Assembly (NCBI RefSeq): GCF_932526225.1
Contig: NC_064039.1
Coordinates: 7,267,001 to 7,331,000, forward strand
Source: Nematostella vectensis
Lineage: Eukaryota > Cnidaria > Anthozoa > Actiniaria > Edwardsiidae
Direction of reading: 5' to 3'
Length of the DNA: 64,000 nt
Part shown: positions 10,801 through 31,949 of the stretch, one piece after another
Layout of the letters: each line of letters begins with the position of its first letter
Numbering within the stretch: the stretch's first letter is position 1
Position numbers and translations under genes: made by a program
Notes under the pieces: generated by a model
The model's input: only the letters and a program-made list of their open reading frames with translations
What the model was told of the DNA's origin: nothing
The model's database searches: none

Positions 10801-13302
10801 CTCGGAAACTGACGTCACGTACGATGAATCAAAACGAGGCTTACCCCCGGGAGCTATACTGCACAGTAAGTATATAACGGACGGTAACACGCACAGTCAT
10901 TCTTATCGGGATTCTTTTGGATGAGAGTTGTGACGTCACGTCACACAAAAAAAGCCTCCCCAAACTCCACGATTCCTCACGGTTCATGTACAACGCAAGA
11001 GTGCCCCTTTCTAGCAAACATGAACCTTAAAACTCGAACCCTAAAACTTACATCAGCTTTTTAGCGTGCAGGGCCGTAATTTAACAAATGATTTTTTTGA
11101 GTGTCTCTTTCGTGCTCCCCCTACCCCCCCCCCCCCCACCACCACCACCACCGATATTTAGAGGCCTGCTACTGCCCTGCCTCGGTCGAATCCTAACACT
11201 AGTACTAGGGGAAGAAGGTTTGCATGGCCTTATGCTGCGTTATGATTTTCAGAGTGTAGCGACAGAAAGAGGTACCCGTTTGGCTGTTGTCCCGACATGG
11301 AGACGAAGGCGGTTAGGGAAGACAAGTTTGACTGTGGACGTAAGTCTGATTAATTAATAAAATCCCCTCCCTATACCGACTAAAGCACTGATTTTTGGTA
11401 TATACTCTATTGAAGAGAACCCCATATCTTAAAAGCGTCCCTATTTGATATTTAATTCTAAACCTTAGGGAAACTGAATTCATGAGCATCCCTCTTTCTT
11501 TTTAAGATTACAGGAAGGGGGGGGGGGGGGGGGGTGTATTCGAACTTCAGTTTCGAGATCCCAAATCGGCGTCGTCCCAGTTTTATTCGAGCCACTTGTA
11601 TTCTAGCACTTTTAAATGTGTATCTTACCATATAATATTTTTAACGTTTGCGTTATTTGATGGATCTTTAGTTAAATCACCCAATTTTCACAACGCGGTT
11701 TTGTTTGCAGCAAAACTCTGCATTGATATATATGTCAGCTGGTGTTCGGATAATGAGAAGATTCTCGATTGCCAGGATAAACACAAGCTAATGTGCGCCA
11801 AGACGTGCAAAAATTGTCGTGAGTATTACAATGTCATATCGTACTCTGTTTACAAAGCGAATAACAGGGACTTGGGGGAGGGGGGGGTCTGAAGACACTA
11901 GTCAGTTAAAATGTCCGTAATTTGTTAGCTTTTCCTATATTTTGTCGGTTGTCGGTAGTCGTTCAACCTTATTCAGACCATGAAATAGTGTAGTCTACGT
12001 GTAGCTGATAACTCAAGATGCAAACTATAAGAATTGCGCTATCTCGTAGTAGTGTACAAATGGAAAGATATTAAAGCACCTATCATTAAAAATGAATTAT
12101 CCCTGAACCATTATTGCTTTAGAAATAACACTGCCTCGTTTCGTTCATGAAGGATGATGGATTGATTTCGCTTTGAATTCCATAAAGTCTTCGAGAAAAA
12201 AACGACATATTGTCACCAAGATGCCCAATCAAGCTAAAATCTTTAAATGCCTTTGTTATTCAGCGAACAAAGCTCCCGCTGCGCCTCTTGAGAAGTGCAG
12301 AGCAATGGCTGATAAGCTGCCGTATGGCTGCTGCTGGAATGGCGTCCCTGCTACTGGACCAAACGGGCGTGGCTGCTTGCGTGAGTAGATTTTGTTAAGG
12401 TGGACCAATCTACATTTAATAGTCATGAAAACCAGAACTAAAGTGGCCAATCAAAAAAGCAAAACACTAAAATTAACAAAACTTTTGAGCGTTTTGTCTC
12501 ATGAAACATCATATATCGATAAAATCTGTAGTAAAAATATTGTTAACAAGCTCTGCTAAGTCCCAGGCGCTTTGACCAGGCTCCTTGTGCCTGGTAAGAG
12601 TTTCACGTCATAAATTGTCCCGTATCCCATGCCTCCTCGAGATTTTTATTTATAAACACGAGAAACCAGTGATAAGTACGCATGGGACTAAGAATTCGTT
12701 ACAACGTTTTGCTTGCCGTCATCTTGGAAAAGAACCAGTCCCTTACGTTTTATGTTATCACAGGCTTACCGCGCTCTCGCACGGGCTCTTTTAGACCATT
12801 TAGAACACAGGCGGGCCAGGATTAGAATCAGTCCCTCGTGATCCTTCAGGAAAATAAAATATAATTTGAAAATGTGTCTTGACTGTTTTCTCAATAAAGC
12901 TAGTTACATTACTATATTAGCCTCGTGTGTTGTAATTAAGGGGAATTGTGGGGCAGAAACGGAAGCTAATATAGTAATGTAACTAGCTTTATTGAGAAAA
13001 CAGTCAAGACACAACTTCAAATTATATTTTATTTTCCTGAAGGATCACGAGGGACTGATTCTAATCCTGGTCCGCCTATGTGTTTAGAATAACGACAGCC
13101 ATTTATGAAAGCGGATTTACTTGTCACTAAAAAAACTTTTTTGTCTGTTTTCCCAGCTTGTGTTGACTTGAACCCTAACTCGTGCCGACAGTTCAAGGAC
13201 GTGAGCGGTGGCTGTAACTCAGGCTCGTGGGGAATCCGTAGCTTCATGCAGAAGCGCTGCGCAAAAACATGCGGCATTTGCGACTATAGCTATGAGAAGT
13301 AA
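7816..13302 (+). CDS. Secreted cysteine-rich protein with two ShKT-type domains (toxin-like)
   Basis: Six exons join in phase: 7816-7864, 10731-10865, 11253-11339, 11711-11818, 12264-12380, 13157-13302, giving 213 aa. Residues 1-16 are a hydrophobic signal peptide. Residues 17-61 form an acidic propeptide with a Lys-Arg pair at 51-52, a likely furin-type cleavage site. Then follow a Cys-rich module with a GCCPD motif (62-90), an ShKT-like six-Cys module (91-126), a second CC module with YGCCWNG (127-165), and a C-terminal ShKT domain with the CAKTCGIC signature (166-213). All internal introns are phase 1, so the modules are symmetrical, and the CC+ShKT pair appears to be duplicated. ShKT domains occur in anemone toxins and also in structural or enzymatic proteins, so venom function is inferred. 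Intron 1 (2.9 kb) might hide another exon, and the exon 2 acceptor (cccagag|AC) was chosen by phase and is less certain. Confidence 0.82.
7993..8222. mobile_element. MITE in intron 1 of the ShKT gene
   Basis: Terminal inverted repeats of about 31 bp bound this 230-bp element. The left end begins taggatgatttgactccgaa and the right end is its near-perfect reverse complement (ttcggagtcaaatcatccta). There is no coding capacity. The ends fit a TA-type target site, but a duplication is not proven. A minus-strand open frame inside it is fortuitous. Confidence 0.65.
8225..9490. other. Intron 1 sequence of the ShKT gene
   Basis: AT-rich sequence between the MITE and the C-rich repeat, without a supported gene. 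Confidence 0.3.
9500..9915. repeat. Dispersed repeat with C/G homopolymer tracts
   Basis: It contains blocks also found at 46455-46630 in reverse orientation: a gcctgctacggc motif, a homopolymer C run beside a CACCACC tract, the aggggcgtggc core, and gggcatgcgcccaccc. Part recurs at 11070-11185 (C run, then ACC repeats and gcctgctactgcc). It is a decayed interspersed repeat of unknown class inside intron 1 of the ShKT gene. Confidence 0.5.
11070..11185. repeat. Fragment of the C-rich dispersed repeat
   Basis: A 15-base C run, a (CCA)n tract and the following gcctgctactgccctgcc resemble the repeat at 9830-9895. It lies just upstream of exon 3 of the ShKT gene. Confidence 0.4.
12802..13086. 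repeat. Large foldback (120-bp arms) in the last intron of the ShKT gene
   Basis: Positions 12802-12921 and 12965-13086 are near-identical inverted copies separated by a 43-bp spacer. Shared blocks include gattagaatcagtccctcgt and aatatagtaatgtaactagc. The transcript could form a very long hairpin 70 nt upstream of the last acceptor. It is a foldback transposon or a recent inverted duplication. No clear target-site duplication is seen. Confidence 0.8.
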
Positions 13303-13525
13303 TCCATCCTTCGAAAAGAAGTTCTTTGGCTGCAATCAGGCCCCCTCCCCCTGGCTACGGGCCTGTACAAAGTAGAAAAGAATAGATGACCTGAAAGATT
13401 GGCAATGTTGTTGTAAGACTTTAAAAACAATATATACATATAAGATATATGCTTCGGTGTTTGTATTTTTATAGTCTCTTATTAGTGGCTCAAATGTAAA
13501 TAGTTTTTAACTTTGCAAAGGAACA

Positions 13526-13531
13526 AATAAA
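13526..13531 (+). terminator. Polyadenylation signal of the ShKT gene
   Basis: A canonical AATAAA lies 224 bp after the stop codon in AT-rich sequence, and is the first good signal downstream. A GT-rich stretch follows near 13556-13566. Confidence 0.55.
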
Positions 13532-13885
13532 GCTTTCACGAAGCCTAACGCCTCTTCTGTCTCTTTTTGATTACTCTATTCATACGATGATTATAGAAAA
13601 GGTGTTATAAACCCTTTTTAGGGGCTTGGCTTTTAAGAGGTTTGTTGTCCCTTAGGGTACGGCGTTTAAACTAGGCCTTAGTGTGTCTCCAGCAGGTTGT
13701 TAACCAAAGATTCACTAAATAATCATCATTTATGTATTGAAAATATCATGAAATAAGTGTTACAAAGTATAAAGAAGTCTAGAAAAGCCCTATAATCTCT
13801 AATTAAGGGTTGAACTTTCTATTAATAGGTCTCCCGCCCTTTTTTGCTATCTTTGGGATGTTTAAAAAATTAAAAATAAACATCC

Positions 13886-14308
13886 CATCCCTCGGTAACT
13901 CAAACTTCCTGCATATAATCACCCTCGGTAACTCAATCTTCCTGTATACTATCACCCTCGGTAACCTAAAATTTATGTATATTATCACCCTCGGTAACTC
14001 AATCTTCCTGTATACCATCACCCTCGGTAACTCAAACTTCCTGCATATAATCACCCTCGGTAACCTAAACTTCCTGTATATCATCAACTTCGGTAACCTA
14101 AACTTCCTGTATGTCACCACCCTCGGTAACCTAATCTTCCTGTATTTCATCACCCTCGGTAACCTAAACCTAACCTAAACTTCCTGTATATCATCACCCT
14201 CGGTAACCTAAACTTCCTGTATATCATCACCCTCGGTAACCTAAACTCCCTGTATATCGCATCACCCTCGGTAACCTTATTTTCCTGTATATCATCACCC
14301 TCGGTAAT
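13886..14308. repeat. 33-bp minisatellite, about 13 units
   Basis: The unit centres on atcaccctcggtaacctaaa followed by cttcctgtat. Units vary by a few bases (tcaa/ctaa, catata/tatatc). Because 33 is divisible by three, both strands show fortuitous open frames with a repeating 11-residue pattern. It lies between the ShKT gene and the orphan promoter. Confidence 0.85.
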
Positions 14309-14315
14309 GTGCTCC

Positions 14316-14593
14316 AATAGCGGACTTGCGCTAAAAAATCACGTGACCTTTCTTGGTTGTAAATTAAACAAAACAAAAAAAATGACTGAGCCTGTCACAC
14401 CAGAGGAACGACGAAAAAATGAAATCTTCAAATAAAACTACACCCTCTCTGAAAAAAAAAAGAATTCTTGGTTTTTTCGTAAGCGCTGAATAAGTTGCTT
14501 TTCGTTGCTGGATTTTGTCGCTTAATGCCTAAGCGCGAGCTAGTTTGTCACCCAAAAAGTCACATGACCTCTTAGCGCCCTTAGTCCACTATT
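14316..14593. mobile_element. MITE-like inverted-repeat element, 278 bp
   Basis: The left end starts aatagcggacttgcgctaa and continues atcacgtgaccttt. The right end is an imperfect inverted copy finishing gcgcccttagtccactatt and preceded by gtcacatgacct. A related left end lies at 44339-44400, showing that this is a dispersed family. No coding capacity. Confidence 0.6.
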
Positions 14594-14705
14594 ACAAAGT
14601 ACCTGAATCGACTCACGTGACGCATGTTTTAGTTTTGCAGATAAGTTTACCATTACAGCGAAATTCAACCAATCCTTCATTAAAAACGGGTAAATTATAT
14701 TTATT

Positions 14706-14745
14706 GAATAGGCTATTCCAGCTATAAGTTCGCACGCATGGCCTG
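14706..14745. repeat. Fragment related to the 4923-5096 element
   Basis: The segment gaataggctattccagctat followed by aagttcgcacgcatgg matches one end of the foldback element at 4923-5096 with a few changes. It is a solo end or truncated copy. Confidence 0.45.
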
Positions 14746-15173
14746 TTTATAAATAAACGTAGTGGGATGGCCTTATTTTTTAGAGTGATGATAGTCTTAA
14801 ATATTCAAACGAGATGACAACATTACAAAGTCAGACCCACGAAATTAAAGATAGAGGGTAAAAACACCAAAACAACAAGTTCTTATAATATCTATACATT
14901 CTAAACAAAAAATGGTTAAACATGAAATAACAAATGGGTAACAGAACGATAAAAAAATATCGGGTCCATAAATTCCCGTACGACCCAAACACTCCTTTAA
15001 TAAGAGCTTGTTATACAATATGCTTTATTGAAAGGCCATGCTTTGGGCTGTGGTTGGTTTAGAGTATATTGAGTGACAGCGCACTACAGCAAAAGTCAAA
15101 TAGTTGCGTAGAGTTTTTTTTTTTTTTACGGCCGAGGCCGCATGTAATCTGAAACCGCAACAATAAGTAATTG

Positions 15174-15600
15174 AAAAGTCGTTAAAGCGATCAGTAGACT
15201 GTTACAAGTATGACGCGAGCCGAAATTTCAAGGACTTTGAGATATTGCTAGAAAGTCGTGCTAAACAAAAAAAAATCGTTATAGCATTAATCACTAAATA
15301 CCGTTAGTCAAGATGACTACATGAAACAATAGATATCAAACTTCTACGAGTCATGAACAAGCACGCGATCTAAAAACTTCTGCACAATGATGGCTGTATC
15401 AGTTGATTCGTGGTAGTAGTGCAAGTCTGGGAGCTAGGGTGCTTTCGCGAAGTGAGCTATGAATCAAACGCGGCAATTTTGAATGTAAAAGGCACTGGAG
15501 CCTATCGGAGTGTTTCGGAGTCGGTTAAGGCGCGGTCAAGCGGACGGTATAAATACTGTTCACGCAGAAGCGAACGTATCACATCGTCTGCAGAGGCTTC
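15174..15600 (+). promoter_or_regulatory. Orphan copy of the ShKT gene promoter
   Basis: This block repeats 7371-7790 in the same orientation with modest divergence. It includes a TATAAATA box at 15548-15555 in the same context and shared blocks such as gatatcaaacttctacgagt. No equivalent signal-peptide exon follows: downstream sequence to 15800 has an open frame without a recognisable signal peptide or the expected start. It looks like a remnant of a tandem gene duplication whose coding part was lost or lies elsewhere. Whether it still drives transcription is unknown. Confidence 0.7.
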
Positions 15601-15949
15601 GAAATCGGGAGGCAATTTCCCACGGACGTAGATTGTGGTCGAGTCCGCGGACTCCCAGCGGTCATACCCAACCTCACAGTCGGAATTTTCCGATCACCAT
15701 CTCCGAAAAGTGCGAGATTGTCGGAGAAATCCAATATGGCGATCCGACTTGTGTGTGTGATGACAGACCATATAAATATCTAGTCTTAGTCTACTCAATT
15801 TAGTTAGTATTTATTAATTTATATGTCGTCAGACAGATTAAAATGTTAAATGAGCAAGAACGGACGAGTGAGTCAGCCAATTAGTTTCCTAATCTCGACT
15901 TGGAACGCGCGGGTTCGTTGTTTTGCGTTTTATCTCTGGTAATCATAAC

Positions 15950-16215
15950 AAGAGCCCCCTCTCTCTGGGTACACCCCTCTCTGATTATCCCCTCTCTCTG
16001 CGTACCTTTTCTCTCTGCGTATTCCCCCTCTCTGATTATCACCACTCTCTGCGTACCCCCTTCTCTGATTATCCCCTCTATCTGGGTACTCCCACTCTCT
16101 GAGTATCCCCACTCTCTACGTACCCCCTCTCTCTGCGTATCCTCTCTCTCTGAGTACCCCCTCTCTCTGCGTACCCCCTCTCTCTGGGTATCCCCTCTCT
16201 CTCTGCGCACCCCCA
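15950..16215. repeat. Pyrimidine-rich 17-bp minisatellite, block 1
   Basis: Repeats of a ctctctctgcgtacccc / ctctctgattatcccc type, each a CT-rich tract plus a short variable linker. The purine/pyrimidine strand bias is strong. It continues at 16499-17370 after an inserted repeat. Open frames on both strands are artefacts of the repeat. Confidence 0.85.
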
Positions 16216-16498
16216 CATATCAATATTTGGGTGACCTTCAAACCCGCTCGGTCAATCTCTGGGAGGCCTGGGTCTAAGGGCTTTTCAAGATTAGTGAGAT
16301 AAAAATTTGACCAAGCTGTCAGGTTTTTTTGGACAAATTCTTGCCACGAGTCTCAAATTGACAGGAATCAGCATTTTTCACCATATTTTCTGGAGATCAG
16401 GGAGCGGGAAAACTTTAGCTCTTCTAAATATGGGCATCAATGACCATATAAGGCAATGCAAACGAAGGACACTATCCTTGGGGAATATGTTTGATATG
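16216..16498 (+). mobile_element. Dispersed 283-bp repeat, copy A, splitting the minisatellite
   Basis: It shows high similarity, in opposite orientation, to 43990-44272. Both copies begin and end with short inverted catatcaa-type termini. The minisatellite resumes directly on both sides, so insertion into the array (or growth of the array around the element) is implied. No coding capacity, so a non-autonomous element. Confidence 0.75.
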
Positions 16499-17370
16499 CT
16501 CTCTGCGTACCCCCTCTTTCTTCGTACTCCCCCTCTATAAGTATCCCCTCTCTCTGCGTACTCCCTCTCTCTGGGTACACCCCTCTCTGATTATCCCCTC
16601 TCTCTGCGTATCCCATCTCTGCGTATTCCCTCTCTCTGATTATCCCCTCTTTCTGCGTATCCCCTCTCTCTGCCTACCCCGTCTCTCTGCGTACCCCCTC
16701 TCTCTGATTATCCCCACTCTCTGAGTACCCCCTATCTCTGGGTACACCCCTCTCTGATTCTCCCCTCTCTCTGCGCATCCCCTCTCTCTGCGTACTTCCT
16801 CTATTTGATTATCCCCTCTCTCTGCGTACCCCCCTCTCTGATTATCCCCTTTCTCTGCGTATCCCCTATCTCTGGTGCGTACCCCCTCTCTCTGCGTACT
16901 CCCTCTCTAAAGTATCCCCTCTCTCTGCTTACCCCCACTTTCTGCGTGCCCCCCTCTCTCTCTATCTGCGTACCCCCTCTCTGAGTATCCCCTCTCTCTG
17001 AGTATCCCCTCTTTCTACGTGCCCCCTCTCTCTGAGTATTCCCTCTCTCTGCGTGCCCCCTCTCTCTGAGTACCCCCTCTCTCTGAGTATCCCCACTCTC
17101 TGAGTACCCCTCTCTCTGCGCACCACCTCTCTTTGAGTATTCCCTCTCTCTGCGTACCCCTTTCTCTGAGAATCCCCTTTCTCTGAGTATCCCCTCTCTC
17201 TGAGTATCCTCTCTCTCTGAGAATCCCCTTTCTCTGAGTATCCCCTCTCTCTGAGTATCCTCTCTCTCTGCGTACCACCTCTCTTTGAGTATTCCCTCTC
17301 TCTGCGTACCTCCTCTCTCTACGTACCCCCTCTCTCTGCGCACCCCCCCTCCCTCTGCGTTTTCCAGGCC
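16499..17370. repeat. Pyrimidine-rich 17-bp minisatellite, block 2
   Basis: The array of block 1 continues, with about 50 units. Linkers alternate among gcgtac, gagtat, gattat and gggtac. The plus strand is almost entirely C/T outside the linkers. Confidence 0.85.
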
Positions 17371-17373
17371 CAC

Positions 17374-18180
17374 CCATCTGTTAGTCTTTTTTTATCGAAA
17401 ACGAGTCATAAGAAACTGTTTAATACATTTGTTCATGTATTTACATTTTTACAGAACAATCACCCTCTCGTGCACCTAGCCTGCACAATGAGAGGCCCGT
17501 TTCTTATACGTCGCGCTCCTGCCGCGTAGAACCTAATGATGTTTGAATCGGTGCTGAGCAGCGCGAGTGACGCAGCCATGCTAAGCGCCGTACAGAACTT
17601 CCGGCGTGCAAAAGTAATAGCCCAGTTTCTAGTTTCACTATGACCGCTGGACTTCCAGACTAAGGATGCATAAATACAGTGTAAGCCTCGACTTGAGGCA
17701 AATTTCATGCGCATACCAGCGAGAATCCTCTTGAACTTGGAATAAAACAATGCAAAAACCTGTGAATACTTCATGATCCCGCTGGTATTTGCAATCGATT
17801 CAATTGAAACCGAGGCTTGCACTGTATTTATGCGTCCTCTGTACCTATGACCAGCAGGCACAACGGAACTCAAAACTGGACTATTGTTCAGACGTCGGAC
17901 TGTTCATTTTACCAATCCAAATAACAAGATTCGAGAAGGCAAAAGCTTGACTTAATGAACCGGTTCTTAAGAGTATGCTGCCTCACTAGTATTTTTACAC
18001 TGTACTGTCACTGCTGAGTCATCCAAGCTCGAGTTATCAGGGTCCACTGTATTATTATCATAATTATTTAATTATTGACATTGAGCGGATGAGTGTGAAT
18101 GATTTCAAGGGATATGGATGAAGATTATTTTGCTCACCTTCATTGAGTTATAATTTTCTTAGAGTGGTTAAAATCTTCTT
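17374..18180. other. Intergenic stretch
   Basis: The minus-strand open frame at 17460-17873 has no recognisable domain. An imperfect inverted similarity within it (ggatgcataaatacagtg near 17664 and cactgtatttatgcgtcc near 17820, with aagcctcg / cgaggctt beside them) suggests another decayed inverted-repeat element. Confidence 0.4.
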
Positions 18181-18186
18181 TTGCGC

Positions 18187-18352
18187 AGTCGTTCTGACCT
18201 GTCTCGCAATGCACTTACAATCGACCTGTCACGCAATGCACTTACAATCGACCTGTCACGCAATGCACTTACAATAGAGCTGTTATGCAATGCATTTACA
18301 ATCGACCTGTCACGCAATGCACAAACAATCGACCTGTCACGCAATGCACTTA
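18187..18352. repeat. 27-bp minisatellite, 6 units
   Basis: The unit is cgacctgtcacgcaatgcac plus ttacaat. The 27-bp length keeps one frame open with a repeating nine-residue pattern. There is no sign of a protein gene around it. Confidence 0.8.
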
Positions 18353-18399
18353 GCGGTCAGAACACTGCGAAGAAGACTATTGTTTTACGAGTTTTTATC

Positions 18400-19060
18400 T
18401 AAATTCTATGATTCGGAGTTTGCTGGGATTTGTTGAATTGCTAAGTTGAATATCAAATTTGTCCGTCCTTTTTCATTACCATAAGGGAGTGTTCATTAAA
18501 TGCCCTGAGGTGTTTTTGACTCCTTAAAATTTCAGAGTTTATGACTCAGAGCCCCCCACCCCCTCTTCAGTGCTTATTTTTTCTGGTACTCTCCCCTTAA
18601 AAAGTCCTCAGGATTTTAGAACTCATAAAAAATTCGAAGCAAGCCCCTTAGAGGGTCAACTTCTTTTCCGGAGCCCCCCTTTGGGTGGTTAAAAAAATTC
18701 CTTTCCCCCCCCTCCCCAAGTATCTTCCCGCCTCTTGGTATATAATGAACACTACCTAACTATCACCTTCATCAACAGGGCCCCCAGAAGGTCAGTAATT
18801 TTCGGAAAATTTGGCAAAAACTGAAAATTCGGCAAAAACTGAAAGGGGAACTAGCAGGTGACTAAGACTGATGAATCTCCGGATCAGCTACGCGTCACAA
18901 GGGGGAAAGGGATTTTAGATCTCATCACGATTATTATACACATTTTCATGATTGCAGTTAAGATGTCCTTTTTTCTTGGTAAATCGCCATGTAGTTTCAA
19001 ATCAACAAGCGAACCAATCAGCTCACAGGATTCGCAATAATATGCGAATGACATTTTTAC
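18400..19060. other. Intergenic stretch
   Basis: No supported gene. C-rich runs occur near 18550-18720. Confidence 0.3.
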
Positions 19061-19062
19061 TT

Positions 19063-19180
19063 ATTATTGTTAAATAGTATCTAAGGACCCTCGGATATAT
19101 ATACAAAATGTACACGATCTAATTATTGTTAAATAGTATCTAAGGACCCCCGGATATATATACAAAATGTACACGATTTA
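19063..19180. repeat. 59-bp tandem duplication just 3' of the guanylate cyclase
   Basis: Two nearly identical 59-bp units lie 42-159 bp beyond the cyclase stop codon, so they are probably in its 3' UTR. On the cyclase (minus) strand each unit carries TGTATATA, which fits the Pumilio consensus TGTANATA. Confidence 0.75.
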
Positions 19181-19221
19181 ATCACTACGCAACACATTTA
19201 ATTAACCGTAACCGTTGCTTA

Positions 19222-31938
<12,717 letters not shown>

Positions 31939-31949
31939 GTCTAGATAAA

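Noticed and set aside
15510-15803. Open frame after the orphan promoter with several Cys near its end, considered as a second ShKT-type gene
   Set aside because: No signal peptide at the expected place, too few and wrongly spaced cysteines, and the frame begins inside the promoter copy.
15881-17377. Several open frames rich in Arg-Glu-Gly or Ser-Leu-Pro
   Set aside because: All are translations of the CT-rich minisatellite on one strand or the other.
17460-17873. A 137-codon minus-strand open frame
   Set aside because: No domain, a mixed composition, and internal inverted similarity typical of a decayed repeat.
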